DNA from: Candidatus Multivorans thiocomprendens
Lineage (GTDB): Bacteria; Acidobacteriota; Thermoanaerobaculia; Multivoradales; Multivoraceae
DNA: 46,331 nt
Assembly: GCA_027493375.1 (NCBI GenBank)
Contig: JAPVWO010000301.1
Span: forward strand, 1-46,331
Direction: 5' to 3'
In this document: positions 36,184-44,987 of the stretch, piece by piece
How positions within the stretch are numbered: the first letter of the stretch is position 1
Layout of the letters: each line of letters starts with the position of its first letter
Notes under the pieces: model-generated
Database searches by the model: none
What the model was told of the DNA's origin: nothing
The model's input: the letters and a program-made list of their open reading frames with translations, nothing else
Translations under genes and position numbers: made by a program

Positions 36184-38023
36184 ATGCGCAAGCTCGATCC
36201 CAACTTCGCCTGGCTCGCCGCCGTTCTCGCCGCCACCCTGTTGGCGCCTCCGTTGGGCGCACAGGACGAGGAGGAAGAGGCCCCCGCGGATGAGGTGAGC
36301 GAAGTCATCGTGGTCACCGCGCAGAAGCGCGAGCAGGAACTGCAGGAGGTTCCGATCTCCGTGCAGGCCTTCACCGCCGAGGCTCTCCAGGAGGCCAACA
36401 TGCGGGATCTGAACGAGGTCATCACCCTTGTTCCGGGAGCCTCCGAAGAACTCTCCAACAACGTCGGCCTGCGCCGCTACCAGATCCGCGGAATCGGGCA
36501 GGCCCTGGGCGATCCGACCGTCGGCTACTACTTCGACGATGCCGCCTTCTTCGTCTTCGGGCAGAACTTCGCTCCGATGGGCCGTTCGTTCGACCTGGAG
36601 CGAATCGAGGTCCTGCGTGGTCCGCAGAGCACGCTCTACGGCAACGGCTCGATGGGCGGCACGGTGCGCCTGATCACGCGTTCACCGGACTACGGCGGCT
36701 TCGGGGCCAGCCTGCGCGGCGGCTACTCCAGCACCGACGGCGGCGGCAACGGCAACTACATCGATGCCGCGGTCAACGTCCCCATGGGCAGCAAGGCGGG
36801 CCTGCGGCTGGTCGCCAGTACCGAAGACACCGCGGGCTACCAGTTGCTGGCGACAACCGGCGACGACCAGTTCGGCGCGGGCGACGTGACCAACTACCGC
36901 GCCATCTTCGACACCACGCCGAACGACCGGTTCAACCTGCGGCTGATGGTCGCGGGCAACGAAGCCGATCAGGAGGGCGGCACCCTGCTCTCGGCCCTCG
37001 ATCCCCCGACGACGACCTCCGCGTCCGCCGGCGACTACACGCTCGGCGAGTACGAACTCGCCACCGGGAGCTTCACGATCAGCTTCGGCGGCGCCTCGCT
37101 CACCAGCACCACGACGCAGATCGACGCGACCGACGAAGTGCAGGTCGGCCTGCCGTTCCCGTTGTCGCCGAGCGGATTCCTCGACATCTTCGCTCAGACC
37201 TCAGGGGACGCCCTGAACCACGAAACCCGGCTCGTCTCGCAGAACGACTCTCCGTTCCAGTGGCTGGTCGGCGTCTACTACTCTGAGACGGACGCCCTCG
37301 TCCTCTCGTCGATCGAGCCGCCGGTGTTCCCGGACAGCACGGCTGACCGCGGTTCGGAGTCCCTGTCCCTCTTCGCTGAAGTCTCGTACGCCTTCCTGGA
37401 CGACCGGCTCGTACGAGCTGGGAGCGAAGTACACCCTCGGCGGAGGACGGCTCCTGATCGACGTCGCTCCCTACTTCCAGGACTGGAAGGACACCCGGCA
37501 GGCCGTACCGGTCTTCGGGCTCTTCCTGGACTACCAGATCGGCGACTCAGAGCTCTACGGCGTCGATCTGGCACTCGACTACCGTCCGGCCAGCGTTTCG
37601 GGGCTGTCCTTCCAGTTCTCCACCAACTGGAACCAGTCCGAGTTCACGAACATCAATCCGACGTTCGCGGCCGCCGCAGGGGCACGCAACGGCGACCGTC
37701 TGCCGTTCGTGCCCGCGTGGACCGGAACCCTGTCGGCGAGCTACGCCTGGGCGCTTGGCGACACCTGGGCTGGACAGGCATTCCTCGGGCTGAGCCACAT
37801 CGACGACCAGTTGGGTCAGTTCGGGCCGGGAGCTTCGGCCGACTCTCGCGATCTGCTGCGCGCGCGGTTCGGCTTCAGCAACGAGAGGTTCGGGATCCAC
37901 CTGTTCGGCAACAACCTGCTGGGCGAAGACGGCGCGATCTACGCGAACTCCGGAAGGGGCCCCACCATCTACACCCAGGACCATCCGCGGCAGATCGGTG
38001 TCGAGCTTTCACTCGACTTCTGA
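36184..38023 (+). pseudogene. TonB-dependent receptor with internal deletion and frameshift
   Basis: The first frame gives a signal peptide (LAAVLAATLLAPPLGAQ), a TonB box-like VIVVTAQKREQELQEVPISV, plug blocks (RRYQIRGIGQALGDPTVGYY, FDLERIEVLRGPQSTLYGNG, GGTVRLITRSPD) and barrel strands up to SYAFLDDRLV near 37410. The barrel resumes in another frame as YELGAKYTLGGGRLLIDVAP and ends RQIGVELSLDF. Receptors of this type have roughly 150-200 residues between these points, so an out-of-frame deletion took place. The junction lies within the palindrome GCTCGTACGAGC (37407-37418). ATG 36184 follows AAGGAGACACA. The remaining parts total about 610 residues, and the protein cannot form a normal 22-strand barrel. 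Confidence 0.8.
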
Positions 38024-38048
38024 GCCCGTCGTTCCAGCGAACCGACCG

Positions 38049-38666
38049 ATGCCCCAAAGCGCAACGAAGACCGCAGCTACAACACAGTTGAATCGCCGCC
38101 AGAGACTCATCCTGGCGGGCCGCCATCTCTTTGCCGCGAAGGGCTACTCGGCCGCGGGGGTACGCGAGATCGCCGCGGAGGCCGGCGTCTCGATCGGCCT
38201 GATCCGCACCCACTTCGGCTCCAAGGCCGGCCTGCGGGAAGAGATCGATCGGCAGGTCATTGCCCAGATCGAAGATCTCTGCTCGCGGGCCAGTGAGCAC
38301 CTGGGCACCGAGGCCCTCGACCTCCTCGTCGAGGACGCCGTCGAATGGGTCGAGCGCGAGCGCGACGCGCTCCTCTACGTGCGCGCGGCCCTGATGGAGA
38401 AGACGCCGGGGAGCCAGGCCCTCCTCCGTCAACTGCTGGAGATCATGCGTCGATTCGTCGCGCTGAATCGCGAGCGCGGTCTTCTCCAGGACGACGTCGA
38501 CGAGGAGTGGGCAGCCACCTTCCTGGTCATCGACTTTCTCGGACCGGCCGTGCTCGAACCGTTCTCGGAGGAGGAGTTCGGCATGTCGATGTACCACCGC
38601 GAGATGGTCAAGAGGCGCAGCGCCTTCATGAACCGCGTCGTGACCCAAGGGTTCATGAAGTCCTGA
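38049..38666 (+). CDS. TetR-family transcriptional regulator
   Basis: This is a 205-residue protein with an N-terminal helix-turn-helix domain at about residues 15-63: RRQRLILAGRHLFAAKGYSA, GVREIAAEAGVSIGLIRTHF, GSKAGLREEID. A helical ligand-binding domain ends near VVTQGFMKS. Start ATG 38049 follows the receptor by 25 bp; an earlier ATG at 37998 overlaps the receptor and lacks homology. Its likely targets are the two 12-bp palindromes in front of the receptor and the divergent hydrolase operon. It would then respond to the nutrient or toxin that those genes handle. The ligand is unknown. Confidence 0.9.
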   Translation: MPQSATKTAATTQLNRRQRLILAGRHLFAAKGYSAAGVREIAAEAGVSIGLIRTHFGSKAGLREEIDRQVIAQIEDLCSRASEHLGTEALDLLVEDAVEWVERERDALLYVRAALMEKTPGSQALLRQLLEIMRRFVALNRERGLLQDDVDEEWAATFLVIDFLGPAVLEPFSEEEFGMSMYHREMVKRRSAFMNRVVTQGFMKS

Positions 38667-38670
38667 CCTA

Positions 38671-38743
38671 CCGCGAGTTTCACCGAGTTCCTACTGCGCT
38701 CGCGGATCCGCGCCCTCGCTACGGACCTCGGTGAAATTCGCGG
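38671..38743. repeat. Palindromic dispersed repeat, family A, copy 2
   Basis: CCGCGAGTTTCACCGAGTTCC on the left pairs with GGACCTCGGTGAAATTCGCGG on the right, around the centre CGCGGATCCGCG. Arms are about 36 bp with a few mismatches and a one-base bulge. The right half matches copy 1 at 663-717. It sits between the TetR stop and the next gene and would form a long hairpin in RNA. Confidence 0.65.
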
Positions 38744-38765
38744 GCCGACAGGTCAAACTCACAGG

Positions 38766-39971
38766 ATGACAGGCGCCCGGCAACTCGCGCTCGCGTTCCT
38801 GAGCCGTGATCTCGCCGGCGTGTGGACCGCCGGCGGAACACTGGCGATCGGGACGGCCGTGGCGTTCCGAAGCGACGGCTCGGTGCGGATCGCCGCCGTG
38901 GCTGTTGCGGGGTTGGGCGTTCTGCTCCTGCTGGGGACGGTTCGCCATCTGCTGAGCCTGAGGAAGGCGCGTGCCCGCCACCCGCCGCCCGGCGTGCTGG
39001 TCAACGTCCGGGGCCGCCGCATTCACGTGCTGGCGGAAGGAGACGCCGGCGGGCGGCCGCCGGTCGTCTGGATGCCCGGCGGACACGCGGGCGGTCTGGC
39101 GCTCCACCACCTGCACCGCGCACTGCGTGAGGAAGCACGTTCGATTCTGATCGACCGACCGGGGACCGGCTGGAGCGATCCGGGACCGTTCCCGCGCACT
39201 ACCGACCGCGAGGCCGATGAAGTGCTCGCGGCTCTCGAAGCCGCCGGAGAGGAAGGTCCCTTCGTCCTCGCCGGTCATTCGTTCGGCGGCCTTCTCTTCG
39301 CCGCCGCGGCCAGGCGGAGCGCCCGCAGCGTCGCGGCGCTGCTGCTGATGGACACGACTCCCCCGGACACGATCGTCTACGGGCCGCCGATTCCCGGCCT
39401 GGCGCGCATGAGGTGGCGCCCCGTCCTCGTGGGAGTGCTCCAGCTCTTCGGCCTGGACGAAGTCGCTGAGCGCCTGGCCCGGGAACCGCCGAACCCTGAG
39501 TACGAGCGCCTCGACCGGCTGATCCGCGAGCAACTGGGCGAGGCCTGGCACGCCGCCCGCGCCCTGGAGCGCGGTCCGCGGGCGGCCTGCGCCAGCGCTT
39601 CCATCTTCGACGAACTCAAGCCCGAGGGCATGGCATCCATCGCCTGGACGACTCTCCCCTACGAGGGCGACCTCGACGGCATTCAGGTCCGGCTCGTAGC
39701 ACCCGGGGACATGCGGGACTTCGACCAGGTCGCCGAGATGATCGAAGGCGAAGCGCCGACACCCGGCGAACTCGACGCGGCGCGGCTGCAGCGCTTCTAC
39801 ATGCGCAGCCGCGAGCGCTACCTCACCCTCTCCAACCTCTCCGAGCGTGTGGTGGCGCCTCCCGGAACGGCGCACAACTTCCTCTACGAGGCGCCGGACT
39901 TCGTGATCGAGGTCGTGCGCCAGACGCTCGACCGGCTGAACGCCGGCTCACCCCGGAAGGCACGGCCGTGA
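38766..39971 (+). CDS. Membrane-anchored alpha/beta hydrolase
   Basis: This is a 401-residue protein. Two N-terminal hydrophobic helices (about 12-33 and 42-60) anchor an alpha/beta-hydrolase domain. NVRGRRIHVLAEGDAGGRPP is the first strand, VVWMPGGHAGG the oxyanion region, LIDRPGTGWSDPGP the second motif, and FVLAGHSFGGLLFA the nucleophile elbow (Ser of GHSFGG). The His is probably in PGTAHNFLYEAPD. It could be an esterase, lipase or epoxide hydrolase; the substrate is unknown. The stop overlaps the next gene's GTG as GTGA, the first link of a four-gene operon with the second hydrolase, symporter and peptidase. Confidence 0.85.
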   Translation: MTGARQLALAFLSRDLAGVWTAGGTLAIGTAVAFRSDGSVRIAAVAVAGLGVLLLLGTVRHLLSLRKARARHPPPGVLVNVRGRRIHVLAEGDAGGRPPVVWMPGGHAGGLALHHLHRALREEARSILIDRPGTGWSDPGPFPRTTDREADEVLAALEAAGEEGPFVLAGHSFGGLLFAAAARRSARSVAALLLMDTTPPDTIVYGPPIPGLARMRWRPVLVGVLQLFGLDEVAERLAREPPNPEYERLDRLIREQLGEAWHAARALERGPRAACASASIFDELKPEGMASIAWTTLPYEGDLDGIQVRLVAPGDMRDFDQVAEMIEGEAPTPGELDAARLQRFYMRSRERYLTLSNLSERVVAPPGTAHNFLYEAPDFVIEVVRQTLDRLNAGSPRKARP

Positions 39972-40777
39972 TCGACGAGTACGGCGACGTCGAGGTCGCG
40001 CCTGGCGCCGCGATCCGTTTCCGCACCGTGGGGCCGGTAGACGGAGCGCCCCTGATGCTCGGCCTGCCGCTCATGGCGTCCCACACCGACATCTTCGGAG
40101 CCGAGAGCGCGGCCACGATCGACGGCTACCTCGACCGGTTGACCGACGCCTACCGGGTGCTGCTCGTCGACTACCCGAACATCGGGGGCAGCACCTCGCC
40201 GTTGCCGAGCGAGATGACGGCCCGGCGCGTCTGCTCGGATCTGCTGGCCACCGCCGACGCGGCCGGCTTCCGGGACTTCGTCTACTGGGCGTACTCGTGG
40301 GGCGCCGCCGCCGGCCTTCAACTGGCTGCCCGCAGCGATCGCCTGTTGGCCCTGGTGGTCGGCGGCTGGCCGCCTCTGGGAGGTCAGTACGCAGACATTC
40401 TCCGGGCCGCGCGCCGCCAGCTCGACGATCCACCGCAGTCGGCTCGGGTCGTGCTCCGGGAACCTGCCCAGTACGCCCAGTGGACGACGTTCTACGAGAG
40501 CGTGCTCGACTGGCCGGAGGAGCGGGCCGTAGCGGAGATCGACTGTCCCCGGATGGTGTTCTTCGGCGGCAGTGGCGACGTCGACCCCGGCGGTGAGGAC
40601 ATCTGGATCGCGAGCACCGTTCGGGAGCGGCGGGACGAGCTTGAGCGGCTCGGCTGGACCGTACGCGAGTTCCCAGGGCGCGACCACTCCCTGTGCCTCG
40701 ATCCAGGAACGGTCGTGCCACCGGTACGGGCCTTCCTCGACCAAGCGCTCTCGCGGGCGCCATCCGATGAGCGGTAA
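39968..40777 (+). CDS. Alpha/beta hydrolase
   Basis: This 269-residue cytoplasmic alpha/beta hydrolase begins with AIRFRTVGPVDGAPLMLGLP, then LLVDYPNIGGSTSPLPSEMT, nucleophile elbow FVYWAYSWGAAAGL (Ser of YSWGA, a deviation from GxSxG), acid region MVFFGGSGDVDPGG and His in FPGRDHSLCLDPG. The GTG start overlaps the preceding hydrolase stop by four bases, and the end overlaps the symporter start by 11 bp. It is paired with another hydrolase and a transporter, so it probably processes a compound imported by the operon. The reaction is not assignable. Confidence 0.83.
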   Translation: MIDEYGDVEVAPGAAIRFRTVGPVDGAPLMLGLPLMASHTDIFGAESAATIDGYLDRLTDAYRVLLVDYPNIGGSTSPLPSEMTARRVCSDLLATADAAGFRDFVYWAYSWGAAAGLQLAARSDRLLALVVGGWPPLGGQYADILRAARRQLDDPPQSARVVLREPAQYAQWTTFYESVLDWPEERAVAEIDCPRMVFFGGSGDVDPGGEDIWIASTVRERRDELERLGWTVREFPGRDHSLCLDPGTVVPPVRAFLDQALSRAPSDER

Positions 40778-42137
40778 CCCGGCGCTCGGCCGCGGCGTCC
40801 TCGGCGCCTACGGAGCGCCCTCGTTCGCGCAGGCCTTCATCCACGGTCCGGCGATCTCCGTACTGCAGGGCATCTACGCGAAGTTCTTCGGGCTCAGTCT
40901 CCAGGAGATCGCGTTCGTCATCCTGATCTCGCGCATCTTCGACGCGGTCAACGATCCGATCGTCGGTTTTCTCTCCGATCGCTACCGGGCTCGCCACGGC
41001 ACCCGCAAGCCCTGGCTCCTGGCCGGCTCCCTCATTGCCGTCATCGCCTGCTGGTTCCTCTACGTGCCCAGCGGCGAGGTGACGATGTGGTCCTTCCTCT
41101 TCTGGTATCTGCTGGCCGACATCGGCTGGACGGTCTCGGAAGTGCCTTACAGCGCCTGGCTGGCGGAGATCTCCGACGACTACGAAGAGCGAGCGCGGAT
41201 CACCACCTGGCGCTCGATGGGCCGCTTTCTCGGTCTGCAGGCCTTCTTCGGGCTGCCGCTCGCACTGCAGTCGATCACCGGCTCCACCGAATTCACGCCG
41301 GAGACGCTACGCTGGGCGGCGGGGCTGGCGGCGGTCGCGCTGCTCGGCACCGCCCTCGTCGCCACCCTGGTCGTGCCCAACGGACGGTCGCGCGAGGAGT
41401 CGTCGGGCGGCGACGGATCATCCCTTCTGGACGCCGGACGCGCCGTCGCCGGCAACCGGCCGCTCCTGAGCTTCGCGGGGATGTTCGCCATCGGCGGACT
41501 CGGCGCCGGCATCGGCTCGGGCCTTTCGTTCTTCTACATCGACGGCTACCTGCAGCTCGGCGAGCAGCTTGCCGTGGTGATGATCATCAGCATTCCGATC
41601 AGCCTGGTCGCCACGCCCGTCTGGGGCGCGCTCTGCCGCCGCTTCGGCAAGCAACAGGCGTGGGCAGTGGGCTACGTTGGCGCCGGCGTCGCCTCGCTCA
41701 GCTACTACTTCATCGGCCCGGGCGAGAACGCCGCGCTCCTGCTCATCACGGCCCTGCTCGTCGTCAACGCCCTGATCGTGGTGGAGGCGGTGGCGGCGCC
41801 GGCCGTGCTGGCGGACGTCGTCGACTACGGACGCCTGCGGTTTCGCGACGACCATGCCGGCAGCTACTTCGCCTTCTACGCCATGGTGCAGAAGATCAAC
41901 GTCGGCATCGGCGCGGCGCTGGGCCTCCTGGTCGCGGGGACGTTCGGCTTCGACGCCACGGTCACGACCCAGAGCGCGAGCGGCCGGTTCGGCCTGCTGC
42001 TCGCCTTCTCGCTGCTACCGGCGGCGTTCCTCTGTATTGCCGCGATGTGGATCTGGCGCTTCCCGATTGACCGGCGACGACACGCCGTGATCATCGCGGC
42101 GATCGAGCGCAGAGCCGCGCGCGAGATCGAGCCCTGA
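40767..42137 (+). CDS. MFS transporter, GPH (glycoside-pentoside-hexuronide) symporter type
   Basis: This is a 456-residue protein with about twelve membrane helices. FVILISRIFDAVNDPIVGFL, SDRYRARHGTRKPWLLAGS and DIGWTVSEVPYSAWLAEISD are the GPH/MelB-type signature regions, and VWGALCRRFGKQQAW is the second-half repeat of the cytoplasmic loop. Such carriers move sugars, glycosides or sulfonated sugars with H+ or Na+. ATG 40767 is chosen; a longer open frame upstream is a shadow. It overlaps the hydrolase end by 11 bp and is one base from the peptidase GTG. The substrate is not evident from sequence. Confidence 0.9.
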   Translation: MSGNPALGRGVLGAYGAPSFAQAFIHGPAISVLQGIYAKFFGLSLQEIAFVILISRIFDAVNDPIVGFLSDRYRARHGTRKPWLLAGSLIAVIACWFLYVPSGEVTMWSFLFWYLLADIGWTVSEVPYSAWLAEISDDYEERARITTWRSMGRFLGLQAFFGLPLALQSITGSTEFTPETLRWAAGLAAVALLGTALVATLVVPNGRSREESSGGDGSSLLDAGRAVAGNRPLLSFAGMFAIGGLGAGIGSGLSFFYIDGYLQLGEQLAVVMIISIPISLVATPVWGALCRRFGKQQAWAVGYVGAGVASLSYYFIGPGENAALLLITALLVVNALIVVEAVAAPAVLADVVDYGRLRFRDDHAGSYFAFYAMVQKINVGIGAALGLLVAGTFGFDATVTTQSASGRFGLLLAFSLLPAAFLCIAAMWIWRFPIDRRRHAVIIAAIERRAAREIEP

Positions 42138-42138
42138 C

Positions 42139-44193
42139 GTGGCCGCCGGTACCGAAGCAGCCTCGCTGCTCGAGCCCTGGCCGGACGCGGCCGGCATTGG
42201 TGTCGGTCTTCCGCCGTTCGAGCGACTCGAACCGCGCAGCCTGGAGGAAGCGCTCGAACGCGCCCTCGACGAGCGTCGCGAGTTCGTCGCCGCGATCGCA
42301 AGTAGCCAGCGGCAGCCGACGTTCGAGAACACGGTCGAGGCGCTCGAGCTGAGTGCCGTACCGTTGGCGCGCCTCGGGAATCTGCTGAGGCATCTGGCCA
42401 GCACCGGATCGGGCGAGGAGATGCTGGCGCTGCACCAGCGGATGGCGCCGCGGCTTGCGGCGCTGGAGGACGAGATCGCGGGCCAGCGCGACCTGCTGGA
42501 GCGCATCGCCGCGGTACTGGAGCAGGAGTGCCTGACGGCGGAGCGGCGGCGACTCACCGAAGTGCTTCGGGAGCGCCTTCGTCTCTGCGGTGCCGGTCTC
42601 GAACCCGAGGCCCGGACGCGCTGGACGCAGGTGAACGCGCGCCTCTCAGAGCTCCAGGTGCGGTTCATGCGCAATCTGACCGCCGAGCAGGACACGCTCG
42701 TGCTCTGGCTCGCCGACGAAGACGATCTCGATGGCCTCGGCGCCGAGCAGCGCGCCGCCATGGCCGGCGCCGCCAACAAGCGCGGACGGCCGGGACAGTG
42801 GGCGCTGCCGATCCAGCGTCCGATGGTGTGGCCCTTTCTCACACGATCGCGGCGCCGCGACCTGCGCGAGCGCGTCTGGAAGCTCTGGATGGGCCGCGGC
42901 GCCAACGACGGCGAGCACGACAACCGGCCGGTGATGGCGGAGATTCTCCGCTTGCGCGGAGAGAAGGCCCGGCTGCTCGGCTACCCGTCCTACGCGGATC
43001 TGGCGATGGACACCCGAATGGCGGCTAACCCGCAGGCCGCGCTCAACCTGCTACTGGAAGTCTGGCGCGCCGTGGAAGCCACCACGCGACGACAGCTCGC
43101 CGAGTTACAGAAGCTGGCCAAAGCGGACGGCCTGGACGGGGAGTTGCAGGCCTGGGATCGCCTCTACTACGCGGAGAGGTACCGGCAGTCGCACTTCGGT
43201 CTCGACGCCGACGCGGTGCGCCCCTACCTTTCCCTCGACGCCGTGAAGTCAGCGCTGTTCTGGAGCGCGGAGCGTCTGTACGGACTTCGCTTTCGCCGCC
43301 TCGACGAAGCGCCCGCCTACCATTCCGAGGTCGAGGCGTTCCTCGTCCACCGCGGCGACGATCCGCTCGGCGTGCTCTGGCTCGACCTCCATCAGCGGGA
43401 GGGCAAGTCACCCGGTTCATGGCAGGCCCAACTGCAGGCTCGCTCCTCTCACCCGGTACCGAGCCTCGGCCACACGGTGGTCGTGTCCAGCCTGCCCAGG
43501 CCGCGGGACGGCGAGCCCGCGCTCCTCGTTTGGGAACTCGCCAACGTGCTCTTCCACGAGTTCGGTCACGCGTTGCACATGCTCCTCTGCCGGGCCGGCT
43601 ACCCGTCGCTGGGCAGTCTCGCCGTCGAATGGGACTTCATCGAGCTGCCCGCGCTGCTCAACGAGCTCTGGTTGCGGGATCGGGAACTGCTCTCCCTGCA
43701 CGCTCGCCACGTCGAAACCGGCGAACCGATGCCCGAAGAACTCGCCGCCGCGCTCGACGAGGCGCTGCGCTACGACCGGATCTTCAGCCTCACGCTCGAG
43801 TACCTGGCAACCGCGATCGTCGACCTCAGGCTCCACCAGCTCGCCGACGGCCGAGCCATCGACGCCATGGCGGTGGAAGAAGAGGTCCTGTCCGAACTCG
43901 GCGTACCGGCAGCCGTTGAGCCGCTGCTCCGGGTCCCCCACGCCGTGCACACCTTCTCGGAGGAGGTCTACGCCGCCGGCGTCTACTCCTACCTCTGGTC
44001 CGACGTCCTGGCCGCCGAGGCCGCCGGTGCGTTCGAGCGGGCGCCCGGCAGGCTGTGGGACACGCAGGTCGCCGACCGCTATCGCGAGACGATTCTGGAA
44101 GCGGGAAGCACCGCGCCGGCCGCCGAGCTGTTTCGCGCTCTCATCGACCGGGAGCCCTCACCGAGCGCGCTGCTCGACAGGTTCGGCCTTTGA
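42139..44193 (+). CDS. M3 family metallopeptidase (oligopeptidase A / thimet-like)
   Basis: This 684-residue zinc metallopeptidase has the zinc motif NVLFHEFGHALHML (H473-E-F-G-H477) and the third ligand Glu in VEWDFIELPALLNELWL. N-terminal helices start FEVxxP-like VGLPPFERLEPRSLEEALER, then QPTFENTVEALE, and the C-terminal HTFSEEVYAAGVYSYLWSDVLA is the M3 closing signature. These enzymes degrade short cytoplasmic peptides, including cleaved signal peptides. It is slightly shorter than prlC/dcp (about 680-700) but complete. GTG at 42139 directly follows the symporter stop, making it the last gene of the operon. Confidence 0.92.
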   Translation: MAAGTEAASLLEPWPDAAGIGVGLPPFERLEPRSLEEALERALDERREFVAAIASSQRQPTFENTVEALELSAVPLARLGNLLRHLASTGSGEEMLALHQRMAPRLAALEDEIAGQRDLLERIAAVLEQECLTAERRRLTEVLRERLRLCGAGLEPEARTRWTQVNARLSELQVRFMRNLTAEQDTLVLWLADEDDLDGLGAEQRAAMAGAANKRGRPGQWALPIQRPMVWPFLTRSRRRDLRERVWKLWMGRGANDGEHDNRPVMAEILRLRGEKARLLGYPSYADLAMDTRMAANPQAALNLLLEVWRAVEATTRRQLAELQKLAKADGLDGELQAWDRLYYAERYRQSHFGLDADAVRPYLSLDAVKSALFWSAERLYGLRFRRLDEAPAYHSEVEAFLVHRGDDPLGVLWLDLHQREGKSPGSWQAQLQARSSHPVPSLGHTVVVSSLPRPRDGEPALLVWELANVLFHEFGHALHMLLCRAGYPSLGSLAVEWDFIELPALLNELWLRDRELLSLHARHVETGEPMPEELAAALDEALRYDRIFSLTLEYLATAIVDLRLHQLADGRAIDAMAVEEEVLSELGVPAAVEPLLRVPHAVHTFSEEVYAAGVYSYLWSDVLAAEAAGAFERAPGRLWDTQVADRYRETILEAGSTAPAAELFRALIDREPSPSALLDRFGL

Positions 44194-44309
44194 TGGCTAG
44201 CTCCGTCGCGGCCAGCCAAGAGCCGCTGTTCGTGTGCGACCAGTCGATCCCGGCTCCGGCCACTGGCGGTATCAACGAATCGAGGAACAGGCCACCGTCG
44301 CCGGGCCGA

Positions 44310-44477
44310 TTAACGTTCTGCCGGTGATCCAGCGCGGGGCGGTTTCGCTAGCCGATGTCGGGAGAACCATGAGGCAGGCGACCCCGGCACGTTGCCGACG
44401 TAGAAGCCGGTATCGGGGCAGCGCTCCACGACGGCGGTACGGGTGGAACCCGGGCCGGCGAGTCGAGATTCCGTCAT
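44310..44477 (-). pseudogene. HicB-type antitoxin remnant
   Basis: MTESRLAGPGSTRTAVVERC, then PDTGFYVGNVPG matches the beginning of HicB/UPF0150 antitoxins (TAVVEKxPDTGxYVGxVPG). After that it changes to SPASWFSRHRLAKPPRAGSP and stops. The expected GAHSQGxTLDELxxNL segment is absent in all minus frames nearby, and no HicA toxin gene is seen. The flanks 44194-44309 and 44478-44552 hold nothing I can recognise. Confidence 0.55.
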
Positions 44478-44552
44478 GGGCCCATGGTACATCCCGAAGC
44501 CGGAGTCAGGTCGGCCCGCGTTGCCGTAGCGGCCCTCGAACCACGCGAGGTT

Positions 44553-44987
44553 TCATGCGCCCGTTTCCACATCGACCAGCTCAATGCGCTCGCCGTAACG
44601 GCGAAAGTCGCTCGCATTGAACGTCAGGAGTCTCCGTTCGCCGTGGGCCAGCATGGTCGCCGCGATGTTGGCGTCATGCACTTGCCGCCCGGCCACGGCC
44701 ACGTCCCGGCAGAGAGTCGCCAAGACCTCGGTCACTCTCGGGCCGTCCTCCAGGATATCGAACGCCGCCTCAAGGGCGGCGACGTGCGCGAGAGCCGCCT
44801 CCATGGCGACCGGCCGCGACCACGATTGCGGGCGGGTCACCGTCGCCAGGTACTCCCGCAGAACCTGCCGGCTGATCCGAATCGCCTCGCCGCTCCCGCC
44901 AGCCTGCTGCAATAGCCGACGCGCGGTCGCATGCTCGGGCGCCGACTTGAAGCGCGCCCGGACGAGCACATTGGTGTCTACGAACAC
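44553..44987 (-). CDS. PIN-domain ribonuclease toxin (VapC-like)
   Basis: This is a 144-residue PIN protein with the metal-binding acids D4 (FVDTNVLV), E45 (QVLREYLATV), D105 (GRQVHDANIAATM) and D127 (TFNASDFRRY). The subtype with VSRQVLREYLATVTRP-like and TFNxSDFxRY is common in VapC toxins. GTG start 44987 overlaps the end of the upstream gene by 10 bp, the usual antitoxin-toxin arrangement. That partner is not a standard VapB, however, but a DUF7662-like protein. It appears intact, in contrast to the HicB remnant beside it. Confidence 0.87.
   Translation of the reverse strand: MFVDTNVLVRARFKSAPEHATARRLLQQAGGSGEAIRISRQVLREYLATVTRPQSWSRPVAMEAALAHVAALEAAFDILEDGPRVTEVLATLCRDVAVAGRQVHDANIAATMLAHGERRLLTFNASDFRRYGERIELVDVETGA

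Noticed and set aside
44194..44309. Possible HicA toxin next to the HicB remnant
   Set aside because: No frame shows the HicA dsRNA-binding-like motif. The stretch has no recognisable feature.
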